A DNA stretch of 33,692 nt from a virus: positions 1 to 33,692 of IMG/VR virus record IMGVR_UViG_3300005913_000035; one strand, written 5' to 3'. The number at the start of each line of letters is the position of its first letter. The first letter of the stretch is position 1. The translations under genes were made by a program, and so were the position numbers. Of this stretch, positions 1 through 12,095 are shown in pieces. The notes beneath the pieces were generated by a model, which was given only the letters and a program-made list of their open reading frames with translations, was not told the origin of the DNA and ran no database searches.

Positions 1-1
1 G

Positions 2-1708
2 AACATGTTATACAACCAAGCTAACCAAGTACAATCAAGAAGAGGTTACGCTAAGCTCGGTGATAGTGTATGATCAACACCGTTCAGCTCTTACTTCTTT
101 CATAAGAGAGATGACACAGGTGCTATCATATGTCTATGAGTAGCAGGGACTATTATGTATAAGTTCGATGGTACAAACCGATCAAGCATTAAGACAGGAC
201 TAATAGCAGTAGACTGAGACGGTAATCCTACTAGATGGGATTTTGCTGTATATAAGAATGTGGTTTATATGTGTGACGGATTCAATAAGTATGCTAGCTG
301 GGATGGCACAACATACACAGAACTATGATTCTCAAATAATGTAGTAGCAACATTTGATAATACCACAGACATTATCTGAAAGTCATGAGGTTGAGTACAT
401 GGACTAAGTGATAATATGGAGATAGAGTTTAACACTTCTTGAACTATGCCAGCAGGTATAGTAGCGTGACAGACTTACTACGTGATTAACTCACAAGCAG
501 ATACAACTGAGTTCCAGATCAGTGCAACATACGCAGGCACAGCAGTTAACTTTACAACTGATGGTTCTGGTACAATCAACTACAAGTTCTCATCAACACC
601 TAGATGTAGATATATTTCTTATATGCATGAGACTATTTATGCAGCATGAGATACTAACAATCCAATAACCGTATATAACTCTGATACTCAAGCAGTTAAC
701 TGAAATATAATCACTAACACTGTAACAGTTATATGATGAGATGAACAAGGAAAGATAAACTGAATATTTGAGATGGCAGACGTTGCACTAATAATGAAAG
801 ACTATAAGTTTGTATGATATAGGCTTTGAAGTCCTACAGAAGTGTTAGATATTCAATCATGAGGTTACTCAGATAGATCTCTTTCAATCGTAGAGGACTC
901 GTTAGTTTTCTTATCAGAAAGGTGAGTTGATACACTAAAGTTTAGATCATGAATAACATGAGTTTCTGCGTTAGAAAGTAAGCCACTAGGAGAGAAGGTA
1001 AGAGAATTAACTAAGCTTATCGAACCAAAGTTCTATAACTCTAACGTAGCATACTACAACAGAGCAACCAACAACTACTACTTCTCATTTGATTCTAACT
1101 GAGACGACAGACCTGATAAAACATTAGTCTACTCAAGTAGCACACAAGGATGGTCAGAATACCTACTACCTCCTATCTATGATATGTGACAATACATAAC
1201 AGATGAGTGAGTGGTTAAGCATGTATTCACATCAGCACTATGATGACAGATGTATGAGCTAGAGTCAGGGTTAGATGATGATGGTGCAGTAATAGAATCA
1301 GAGATTGAAACTAAACCATTTGACTTCGGGGATCCAGCACAATCATACTCTATCTGATTTGTTGATGTTATCTGATATAAGCAAGAATGACTAGAACTAG
1401 TAATACAAGTGATATGAGACTGAGATGTAGTACAAGAGGCAACAGTGACTGACAGTAACATAGATATAACAAGTTCTGGTGCTAAACCATTATGAGTAAG
1501 CTCCTTAGGTATAGATACATTATGATGATCTAATCAATGAGACGATCTGCAGGTGTATCCGTTTACTATCAGAGTTCCTATGTTCACATATCTATCGACT
1601 ATCGCAGTCAACATAACTTGATCAGGTACACAATGGATATTTGAGAAGATGAAGATTGATGTTAACGGTCAACCAGTAGAACTATTTAATTATAACAATA
1701 TATTATAA
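2..1708 (+). CDS. Beta-propeller-like virion protein (tail nozzle / DNA-stabilisation type), 5' end cut off
   Basis: Read with TGA=Gly, this frame is open from the window edge to TAA at 1706 (568 residues visible). An ATG lies at 5, but the first residues (NMLYNQANQ, then RRGYAKLG) resemble the N-x-R-x-G entry found some 30 residues inside P22 gp10/T7 gp12-like proteins, so the true start is probably outside the window. The body repeats short beta-blade patterns, for example YMCDGFNKYASWDG, ISYMHETIYAAG and SLVFLSERGVDTL. I infer a short-tail hub or nozzle protein from this pattern and from the terminase-portal-capsid genes downstream; no catalytic motif is seen. Its TAA overlaps the next ATG as TAATG. 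The function is tentative; the reading frame is secure. Confidence 0.6.
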
Positions 1709-2964
1709 TGTCAAACATAACTAACCTACCTTTAATTGATTGATTCGAAACCACACTATCACAAGAGTGGGATGGATCAACTGGTACTATCAATGTTAAC
1801 GAGACTCCTTGATTCACGTTCCCAGCATGAGTTAAGACTTCAATCGTTGTTAATGCTGATAACAGTAAGATCCAGTTAGCAGAGATCAGTGCTTACGATG
1901 CATGAGCTAAAACAATGACAGTATCTAATATAACATTAGAAAAATGAGCTGGAGTTAACTACTCAGCACAAACACACTCAATCGGTTCTAAAGTAAGGAT
2001 TAGTAATAACTACGAGTTCTGGAAGGCTGTTACAACGGCTATATCATCTAAGCTAGATTCAGATGCCGATCGGACATGGAGTGCTGGTGTAGACTACGCA
2101 GGTATGGCAGGTAAGCCTCTCACAGAAACACAGAGAGATGCACTCACACCAGTAAATGGTATGATCATCTTAAATAGTACAAGCGGAGTACTTAATCAAT
2201 ATATTTCAGGAGCATGGACTAGTTTTGCTACAGGTACAACAGCTAACGCTAGTACTACAGTAGCCGGTAAAGTAGAGCTTGCAACAGATGCACAGATCAC
2301 AGCGGGTACAGCTACAGGAGAGACAGGAGCAGAACTCGTAAGCACACCAGTACAATCTAAGAAGTCTATCTCACTTAAGAACAGTGTATCAACCACATCA
2401 GATACAGATGAGTTTGTAGTCAATCAGAGTGCAGAAGATAAAAGAGTAACACAAGCTATACTAAGAGACCAGCTTGCAGCAAGTACAACAAAGAAAGGTA
2501 CTAGCGAAAGATCAACAGATGCAGAATATTATACAGCTTCTGATGAAGAAAGATACATAACACCTTACCTGTGAGCTTACGAACTATTTGCAGCAGATAC
2601 ATTAACTCTGGCCTCTGCTCCAACAACAAGAAACACAACATCAACAACGTATGTTGTTCAAAAGGAGTTTACAGCAGACAGAAGCTGAACACTAAGAATA
2701 AGTTATAACTTTGGGATGAACTGAGGTTGATGAGGTAACGCTGCTTACTCTAGGGTATTTATTGATTGAGTTGCTGCAGGAACAGAACACATTAAGTCAG
2801 AGGATGGTTCTGTAAGTGTTGTAGAAGACCTAGCCGTAGTAAGATGAGACTCTATTGAGATAAAAGTAAAGTCAATCGTATGAACAAATAACGCTTACAT
2901 AAGTTCAGCACTTGTTAGGTGTTGAATGGCCCCAGTAAACGCAGCAACACTAGTAACTGATTAA
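1708..2964 (+). CDS. Tail-fibre-like structural protein
   Basis: This is a 418-residue protein starting at the ATG inside a TAATG overlap with the preceding gene. The middle (about residues 170-215) carries the tail-fibre signature VAGKVELATDAQITAGTATG, a low-complexity Thr/Ala/Ser-rich repeat common in phage fibres and baseplate-attached proteins. The C-terminal part (from about residue 290) is beta-rich and Gly-rich, with many glycines written TGA, and resembles a small trimerising or receptor-binding tip. No enzyme motif is visible. It sits between the nozzle-like gene and the lysozyme-domain virion protein, so a role as a tail or head-fibre component is likely. The fibre class comes from the repeat; the exact position on the virion is inference. 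Confidence 0.65.
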
Positions 2965-2981
2965 TTATATAACCCTTAAAT

Positions 2982-5468
2982 ATGGCAATTCGCAAAAAAT
3001 TCGATCTATCTAAACTATGAGGACTTGACGTTGCTAACACTACTGCACAGGCAGATAGATGACTAGTTGCACCAAAGCTTGCTCCTGTACCTAATAATGT
3101 ACAGTCTGACAAACAATCAAGTCAGAACATGTTCGCAAATAAGTTTGCTAATCAATGAGTTCAGCCAGAACCTGTTGTTAATACACCAGCAGCTGCTGTT
3201 AATACACCAGCACCTAGTCCGTCTGTTCAATGAGCTAGTGGTTTCACTAAGCAACCAGATGTTGTGATCCAAGATCCAAACAAAAGAGAATTTTGAAAGG
3301 TTGACTACTCTACTATAGATGCTATGGATATATCTTGAGTAAAAAGATATGTAAACGAGGTTAGGGCTAGAGCTAGTCAGGGTCAAGAAGTTACCTATGA
3401 GGAACAAGTATTACTTGGTGAAGCAAATAATAGAATACAAGCAGACATACAAGCTCAACAAGTTGCTGATCCCTATGAACCACGCATAGCAGCAGAAGAA
3501 AAGGCTAGAGATATTGAGTCGGCACGTCTACAAGCACAATCTAACACACTAATCAATAGTGAGGAAGCTAGAATCAATGCAATATATCAACAGAGAACAA
3601 CACAAGCAGAAGAACAGTGAGCAAGGGCAGCTCAGTCAGCAGCAAGAAGTATGTCGTTTAGTGGATTAGGTAGATCTACATTTAACGCTGATCAGCAAGT
3701 TAGAATTCAAGAACAGACCAATCAGAACATGGCTATCCTACAAGAGGAGAAGTTCTTAGCTGTTGAGTTATACAGGGCTAAGTTAGCATGAGCAGATAGC
3801 AAGGCATTAGAATCATATCAGACAAGAATTAATACATTAAGAGATGATTCTGCTAAGTTTATGGCAGATCAAGCAGTTGACATCAATAGTTTCAACCAAC
3901 AGAACAACGCATCATATGAAGAAAAGATCAACAACATTATGGCTTATGCTCAGACTTATGTAGATCCTAACAACCCATTATCAGAAGCAGAGATGGCAGA
4001 AGCTGGATCATACGCTGAGTTACTAATAGACTCAGATGGTTGAATCAACAACGAGATACTTAAATCTATAGATCCTAGACTTATGGGAGAAGCTATAAAA
4101 TTAGCAGCAGAGATCAAGTGAGCTATACCAGAGCAAGGTAATTACCAGTTTATTAATTCAGGTAATGGATTAGTAGCAGTAGCTGATGAGAACACTTGAG
4201 AGATTAGATATGAGCAGGGTAATGTACAGACAACAAGAGAAGAGGATTTAAGTAATGAGAACCAAGATCTTGTTAATCAAGGATTAAGAAACGAACTATG
4301 ATTATGAGAGGATACTGGAGATCTAACAGACGACCAATACTACAAGGCAATAGTATCTGGTAAGCTTAACTGAAAGAAGTTCTTCGGACTATATGCTACA
4401 GCTGATCCAGACTGAACACAGTTTATAAGTATATACAACACAGCTAAGAACGATTGATTAGAGTGATTTATCTCTAAGTACAAAGGCACAAGCATTACTG
4501 CTGACATGGTAACACAGGCTGGTAATCAGTTTGGAGTAGATCCATTAGCACTTGCTGCTAAGATGGCACAAGATAGCTCAATGGGTACTAAGTGAAAGGG
4601 AGCTAGAAATAACAACCCTTGAAACGTATGACAGTTTGATAGTCTTGATGCACAAGGTATCACAGTAGAATGATACAAGACACTACAAGAATGAGTAGAC
4701 GCAGTAGCTTCTAACTTTGCAAGCAGAGCAAAGGCTATGAAACCATTAATACCAAATAAAGAGTCATGATCAGAAAAAGAAACATATCTTAATCTTGTAA
4801 AAAGATGATGATTAACTAAATCAGATCAAATGGAGATAGCTGATCTAGCCATTGATTGATGATGGAGTACTGAGTTTAATGAGGCTCTAAAGCAATGATT
4901 TAATGTAGAGCTATCCCCAACACAACAAACACAATATAACAAGGAGTTAGATAGATTCCAATGAAATGCGGTTGTTAAGTGATTCGAGGGATGACTGACA
5001 AGCTTCCAGTCTCTATGATTTGCATTAAGTGAGGGTTCATGACCATGAGATATGGCAGGTATATTTACCTTTATGAAAACACTTGATCCTACTTCCGTAG
5101 TAAGAGAAGCTGAGTATGAAGCAGCAGCAAAAAGTGCTTGAGTATGAGCTAGACTATCCAATACTTTTGATAGACTAACAAAAGGTAAATCATTAACTGA
5201 AAATCAAGCAGAAGACTTTAAAAAGATTGCTCAGGTGTATATAGAACAAAAGGCACAAAGCTATGACAGATTATATACTGACATGACAAGTAGATACTCA
5301 AAGTTTGGTATAGATCCTAGTCTAGCACCATTAAGTGCTACAGAGCAACTAAGAAACTACCTTGGCTGAACTAAAACAAATGCAGCAAACAGCGTAGCTA
5401 ATCCTAACGCAGTAACATGAGAACAGGCAACACAACAAGAGAATGATTTAATTAACTCATTATTCTAG
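2982..5468 (+). CDS. Internal virion protein with lysozyme/transglycosylase-like domain
   Basis: This 828-residue protein ends in TAG. The N-terminal half is alanine/glutamine-rich and probably coiled coil (about residues 120-330), preceded by a proline/alanine linker. A lysozyme-superfamily-like stretch starts near residue 505: the segment FGVDPLALAAKMAQDSS is followed by a NNNPGN motif, as in phage peptidoglycan-degrading ejection proteins. The usual catalytic Glu of the ES(S/G) motif appears as Asp at residue 531, so activity is uncertain. The C-terminal third is helical without motifs. Position beside the large ART-domain protein and upstream of terminase fits podoviral internal or ejection proteins that open the cell wall during DNA entry. 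The lysozyme assignment rests on motif reading only. Confidence 0.65.
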
Positions 5469-5470
5469 TA

Positions 5471-8425
5471 ATGGCTCCATACAACCCACTACAATCAATA
5501 AGCATGTGAAGGATCAACAGTGAATCCCTTAGATCTAATAACCCAGATAAGGTTCAAGATCAGAAAAGAAGAGATGCACAGAGATCTATGTCCGATAGAA
5601 TCACAACAGGTATTACTAACACTGGATCCATTAAGTCTCCAGTGTCTTCCCCTGTTAGATCTAACGTGCAAGATGTTATGACTCCTGCTACAATTAGAGA
5701 CCCTAGATCACCTAGACCATCTAACATGCCATTGATTGCTGGTAATGTATGAGTACAGCCACAAAAGTCAAACCTAATAACAAAAGATAAACTAAGGACG
5801 GTATTAGAGCAAGTAGATCCAAGTAGAAGACATATAGTACTTAGAGGTATAGTAGCTAAATGATGAGTTATTGAGTGATATAATGATCCACAATCTCAGA
5901 TAACCCAATCACCACAAAGAGCAGAGCCACAGTTCCCACTAGGTACAGCACCTAAGCAACAATGATTAAAATGATCTTTGGTTTCATGAGAGGAGCAGTA
6001 TTCAGTCAATCCATCATTTAAGTTTGACTCAGTAAAAGACCAATGACCTAATGCACTTAAGCTTATATGAAACGTACCATCTAGTGCTGCAAATGTTTGA
6101 GCTAACTTGCTACAGCTAGCAAACCCAAGCAACCGATGAAATATCATTAAAGGAGCTGGTAGTGTAATAGCATGAGCTGCAGTAAATATTGCTAAGTGAG
6201 CGTGAAAACTGGTAAATAGCATGAGCGAAGAAGAATATAATAGAGAGATATGACGTGTTGTTGGCTCTAAGTCTTCTTTCTTACAAAAGATAAACAACTC
6301 TGAAGCTGTTGCAGACCAGATGGGTGAAGTCCTTGCAAAGAGAGCTGGTTTCTCTAATTGAGAGTTTGATAGTCAGTTGTTAGCTAAGACAATTACAGAA
6401 GATCCTGTATGAGTTATATCAGACATAGCCTTTATATTAGAGTGAGGATGACTTGCTTGAGCGAAAGCACTATGATGATTAGCTTCTAAATGATCTAATC
6501 TAGCAAAGGCTTGAGACAGGCTATGAGACTTATGAAAACTAGCTTGATCTATAGATCCATACTCAATAATCCCAAAAGTAGCAGTATGAGCAGCGAAGGC
6601 AGCAAGCAAGTGAGCTCTTAAAGTATGATCTGCTATCTGAGAGGCAGGAGTTTGATTATTAGGCAAAGCAACAGGTACATCAGCAGATACAATCAAGGAA
6701 GTATATAGAACAGCTTGAAGCAAGTGAACAGTGGACGCATTAAGGTGAAGAACCAACGATACTTCTATACTAGAGGCAGTAAAATCATGAGTAGAAGATC
6801 TAAGAGAGCAAAGATCTATCTTGTACTGAAAGGATTTTGATATTCTTAAGAACAACACTAGTAAAATAAATATATCTCCAGTTAAGAAGGCGATCGTAAC
6901 AGAACTAACAGACTGACTCAATGTTAAGATAGTAGACTGAGAATTAGATTTCAGTAAGTCAAAGATTACATCTACAGCATCTCAAAAAGAGATAGTAAAT
7001 ATGTATGATGATATTACTAAACGAGATGACCTTAGTCCTCAATGATTAGATATACTAAAACAAAGAGTCTCAGATTACTGGAGAGGTACAGCAGAGGCTT
7101 CAAAAGCGGATAGAGTGTCAACAATGTTGTCAAAGCAGATTAAGTCACTAATCATCAATAAAGTACCAGAGTACGCAAGGATGACAGCTAAGTATGAAGA
7201 GATGAGTATATTGATCAGAGATATACAGTGAGCGTTAGGCTTATGAAATAAAAAAGCAACTACAACTGCGATAACAAAGCTTAAATGAGCGTTAAGACAG
7301 AACCAAGAGTTTAGACAGGCTATGATTAGGGAGATAGAGAAGTATGGTTGAGATAACATTATGTGACAGATCGCATGATCTCAGATGAACGAGTTATTAC
7401 CAAGATGACTTGCTTGAGTATGAGCATGAATCCTATGAATAGGTATATGATCACTAATAAATCCTCAATTCTTATTCTGACTGGCTGCATCAAGTCCAAG
7501 AATAATAGGAGAGATTGCGAACGCTCTAGGCGTAGCTACTAAAGAACTACAATCATATATGGATAATGTAAAGTGATTCTACAAGAGACCTAAGGTTGTT
7601 AACAGCGTACCATCTTGAGTTAGACAAGCACTACCTGAAGATACAAAAACAAACATAGGTTCAATTAAAAGCCCAATAGTAACACCGCAGACTAGGTCAG
7701 TGAATAATATTATAGAGAGATGAACAGCAAAAAAGCCATGAACAAGTAGAACAAACCCTATAGACAATATTAATAAGAAAGAAAAGGCGTTGAAATCCCT
7801 TAAATCAGAGGCTAAAAGTACTGTAAGAGATGTTATTAAGTCTAAGGGTACAATTGTGCCTAAATCACCTGAAATTACTAAACTATCTACAGAAGCTAAG
7901 AAGTATAAAACTGCTGATGAGTTTGTGAATAGCTTAGAAAATAACTGAGATATAATATACCATGGGACTAATAAAAAGTTTGACACACTTGATGTTTGAA
8001 AAAGTAAAATATGAGACGCTATATTCTTCTCTACTAAGAGATGATTTGCTGGTAAATATGCTTGAGACAAATGAAGAGTCATAAAATGATATTTAGATAA
8101 AAATTCAAAAGTAATAGACTTTACAAATAAGTGAGAAATGGATAAATTTAAGAATGAAATCTCAAAGAATTACCCATGACTAGTATATGTGATAGAAAAT
8201 AAACTACAACCTGCTCTTGATTCTTGAAACCGATGATTTATTGAGCTTGAAGTGTTCTGAATAAAGAAAGAATTAAAGAAGCTATGATATGATTGATATA
8301 TAGTAAGAGAAAGTTGATTACCATGATTTGAGGAAAATACAAAAAATATAGCACTCTTTAACACTGATGTTATTAAGACAGAAGCTCAACTACGTAAGAT
8401 CCGAGAAGAAGCAAACAACAAATAA
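5471..8425 (+). CDS. Large internal virion protein with C-terminal ADP-ribosyltransferase-like domain
   Basis: This 984-residue protein starts two bases after the previous TAG. The central part (about 200-680) is helical, with Gly/Ala-rich hydrophobic stretches near residues 645-690 (GLAGVGAGILGIGIG and onward) that could insert into a membrane. The last 150 residues match the ART layout of phage PolyVal-type polyproteins. H831 lies in IIYHGTNKKF, followed by a DAIFFSTKRGFAGKYAG block, then KKLGYDGYIVRE, and a closing block (IALFNTDVIKTEAQL) where this family typically has its VvF...ikSa ending. I infer that the protein is packaged and ejected, with the ART domain acting on a host target after entry. 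Glycine is very often TGA here, unlike in the capsid gene. An alternative is a structural protein with a degenerate ART fold. Confidence 0.7.
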
Positions 8426-8453
8426 TACATTAAAACATAACCAAAACTAAATA

Positions 8454-9989
8454 ATGACTTTAAAAGAACAAGCATTAAAAGAATTGGCTACAAGAAGACT
8501 TGAGGAGATACACGCACCACAAAGGGATTCTCTTCTTGACTTCATACAATTGTATTTCAAGAATGAGAAGCCAAAGGGAATAACTAATTTCCATATATCA
8601 CCCTTCCATAAAGTGATAGCTGATAGGTTAGAGAAAGTAATCAAGTGAGAGATTACAAGGCTGATTATAAACATACCTCCGTGACACTGAAAGACAGAGC
8701 TAATCACTAAGAGCTTCCCAGTGCATGCAATGGGTAATAATCCTTACCTACAGGTAATAGCGACAGGATACTCTACAACTCTTACTCAGGGATTCTCAAG
8801 TGAAGCAAAGGACTACTACAAGTCAGATACATTTAAGTCTGTATTCCCTAGAAGTAATTGAATCAATAGATCGCAAGATACTAAGGAGCACTGGAAGACA
8901 GCTGAGTGATGATCGTATTACGCAACATGATTTGACTGATCTATCACTGGTAAAAGATCTAATATATTTATTATCGATGATCCTATTAAGCCAAAAGAAG
9001 CAGACAGGTCTGACGTTGTTAGAGATTGAGTAAATAACTTATTCTTAACTACTGTACCTAGTAGACTATTTAACCCAGAAAAGGATGCGATTATTATTAT
9101 AATGCAGAGAACGCACGATAATGATCTATGTGGATACCTAATAGATAGGATGAACACTGGTTGATCTGAGTACGAAGTAATAAGTATGCCAGCAATAGCT
9201 GATCATGATGAAGTATGGGAGACTGAGAAATATTGAACCATCACTAGAGCAAAGGGAGAAGCACTGGACGAGAATAGATTTCCATTATCTACACTAGATA
9301 TATTGAAGAGCGATATGATGAACTGAGACTGATGAATGTCTGCACGGTCTACCCAGTATCAACAAGAGCCGATCAACAAAGAGACACAAGAGTTCCATGA
9401 GGAATGGTTTAAGTATCATGGAGAGTGAACAGAGAACAAGACACCAACATCACTAAGGATATTTACATCAGTAGATCCTGCCTTCAAAAAGTGACAACAT
9501 AACGATCAGACAAGTATTATGACTGTTTGACTTTCATCAGACCAAGTATATATATTAGAATATACGGCAGGCAAGTATTCAGCTGTTGAATTACAAGACA
9601 AGATTATCTACCATGTACAGAAGTGGAATCCAGAGAAAGTAGGTATTGAGGCTTTTCAAGCACAAACTATGATCGCACAACATCTTAGACTAGAACTGCA
9701 GAGAAGAAACATCTATGCAAGTATAGAAGAGATAAAACAAACTGGTGACAAACTGACCAAGATTAGAAAGCTAATAGCACCGTACAGAAGAGGACAGGTA
9801 TATCATAAGCACTGAATGGATTGACTAGAGACAGAACTCAAGAGATTTCCAAGAGGTAAACATGACGATATTATTGACTCACTGCAAATGGTATATGATA
9901 TGATATACTTAACACCGTGAACGAAGGTTAAAGTAGAATATAAGTTTGAATTCGATAGTAATGGTATCCCCTACACAATATGAAGCTAA
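8454..9989 (+). CDS. terL: Terminase large subunit (ATPase-nuclease)
   Basis: This 511-residue protein is the DNA-packaging motor. Walker A is PGHGKTE at residues 76-82, and both of its glycines are encoded by TGA. The Walker B acidic pair lies in FIIDDP (D175, D176). The RNase H-like nuclease half has SVDPAF (D341) and a C-terminal HDDIID (D471). Length and motif order are normal for TerL. The last residues are encoded TGA AGC TAA, and the portal ATG begins inside this TGA, giving a 10-base overlap. No small terminase subunit is recognisable nearby. It precedes portal, scaffold and capsid in the standard head order. The assignment is secure from the motifs. Confidence 0.95.
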
Positions 9990-11767
9990 ACCAAGATAAA
10001 CAATACGAGATAGCTAAACACGTACAAGAAACGCATGTCGATTATAGCGACAGGCTTTCTTCATGGAGAGAAAGAATGCTTAACATCTTCCAAGAGTATT
10101 CTACTTTTAGAACTCCTAGTAAAGATAGATGGACTCCAGACTTCAAAGTAAATAAAGCACACGAGATTGTAGACAAGGCAGTAGCTAAGGTTATGGCTTG
10201 AGCTCCTACATGGATAGTTGATAACATTAACTATAATATCGAAGACGAGCAGGCACAGAAGGAGGCAGAGGATGCATCTATAGGTATTAGAGAATACTTA
10301 GCAAAGATCTACAGCAAAGAAGACATGATCGAGACAGCTGAGTTAGTAGCTAAATCTATGCTTGTATATGGGTTGTCTATATCTAAGGTATCTTTCAAAT
10401 ACAAAGTAAAGAGAGATAAGACTAAGAGTACCGAGACTGTAGAAACAGAAGAATGATCATACTCAGAAGAAGTTACATCAGTGAGCGAAGGAATATCTGC
10501 TGAGTACCCTTGTATAGATGTTAAGTCATGGTCTGATGTTGTCTTCGACCCTAGATATACAAGACTAGAGGACCTCCCTTGTATCATAGAGACTAATAAA
10601 AACATTAGATTATCTTTCTTCACTAAAGACCGTTCAAGGTTTATGAATGTGGACAAACTAATAGAGTGTTGTATGGCTACAAGCAACAACCAATCAGATG
10701 ATAGATGATATAGATCACAGATTGAGTCTATCTTAGGAATATCATGAGTAGAGAACCCAAGCAAGTTTAGTTCTAGCTCACTAGATATTAAGTGTTACTA
10801 TGGTTACTACGATCTATCATCTGCAGAAGACCAAAGTGGTGAGAAGATGTATGAGTTCTGGGTAGTTAACAACTTAATAGTAGTATATGCAGAAGAGATC
10901 AGCTATATGCCATTCGAGGATGCAAGATGTAGTTATGATACAGAATCATTCTTAGCAGTATGACTAGTAGAACCTATGATTGGTCTACAGAAAGAGATGA
11001 ACTTCCAAAAGACTAGTGCAGCCAAGTATATCAACCAAACCCTTAACAGACAAATGGTGTGGAGTCCACAAAGTGGAGTTAATCCTTCTAAGCTAAATGA
11101 TCCTGTTATAGTAGCACAGAACGGTTGAGCAGCAGCACAAGAAAACTTGTATGAACTGCCACATAGAACACTATCGTCTGACTACTTCGGTAATCTACAA
11201 GACCAAGAGAGACAGATCCAAGCAGTAACATTTACTGTAGACACAGCAAACACAAAGACTACATGAGCGTTAACTAATACAGCAACTGGAGCAAAGATCG
11301 ATTATATGGAGAGTAATCTAGTAATGGACTCATTCAAAAAGCACTTTGAACAGTGGTTCATTAGGTCAGCCTATAAGATACTACAGGTAGCAGCAGATAA
11401 GCTAGAGTGAAATATAAAGATAAAGACGCCAGACGGCAAAGTAATCACAATGACTAAAGAGGTGTTTAGAAATGCAGTAGATAAATACGACATTAGTATT
11501 GAAGTATGATCTACGTCTTGGGATAGTAAACAAAGCAAGAGAGACGATGCAGCAGCACTTACTAATATCGTTGGTACATACATGTGAATGGGTTACGATT
11601 GATTCAATCTTGAGTATCTAGCTAAGCAGAACGTTTGACTATTCGACCAGATAGATCCTAAGAAGATAATCAGACCACAGATGCCACAGATGCCACAGAT
11701 GTGATTGCCACCATGATCACCACCACCAAGACAACAATGAGGACAAATGAATATATGACCAATATAA
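9980..11767 (+). CDS. Portal protein
   Basis: This 595-residue protein is identified as the portal from position (directly after TerL, before scaffold and capsid), length and general composition. The N-terminal half is mixed alpha/beta with many acidic residues. Residues about 330-440 are a helix-rich stretch beginning VGLVEPMIGLQKEMNFQKTS, similar to the stem region of podoviral portals. The C-terminus is a Pro/Met/Gln-rich tail (RPQMPQMPQMG). Its ATG overlaps the terminase end in the form ATGA. The portal forms the dodecameric ring through which DNA enters the head. No diagnostic short motif exists for portals, so the call leans on synteny, which is strong here. Confidence 0.85.
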
Positions 11768-11792
11768 AGTCTTTAGTTGATAACATAACCAA

Positions 11793-12077
11793 ATGTCATT
11801 GAAAGTATGGAATAATGTAAAGTCATTGATGATTAAGATAACTGGACAGGAAGATCAGTCTAGCTACTACAAGAGTCAGGTCGGTGCATTCACCAAACTT
11901 AAATCAATTAATGAGTTTGCTTATGTTATCAGCTATCGAGAACTTGAAGCAGATAAATCAATGAAGATGCTAGCGAATAAAGAGTGTGCAAACATTCCGT
12001 ATCGACAAGCTAATTATAATTGTGCTATCTGATTCTTGAACTTTATAGATAACATAACCTCCGAGGAGGTCATTTAA
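11793..12077 (+). CDS. Small protein between portal and scaffold, unknown function
   Basis: This 94-residue protein starts 25 bases after the portal stop. It begins MSLKVWNNVKSLMIKITG and contains one TGA glycine close to its end (residue 80), so a standard-code reading loses the last 15 residues. It is helical and charged with a few cysteines, and has no membrane segment or recognised motif. Its place between portal and scaffold suggests a head-assembly accessory. Near its 3' end the sequence CCTCCGAGGAGG is self-complementary and overlaps the coding end; this is the only purine-rich, SD-like stretch near a head gene. The function is not recognised. Confidence 0.6.
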
Positions 12078-12095
12078 CATTAAAACCCCAGCAAA

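Noticed and set aside
8679-8699. UGA=Trp (Mycoplasma-type code 4)
   Set aside because: Trp at Walker A, methyltransferase motif I and DEDDh motif positions would destroy invariant glycines, and TGG already supplies Trp at conserved aromatic sites.
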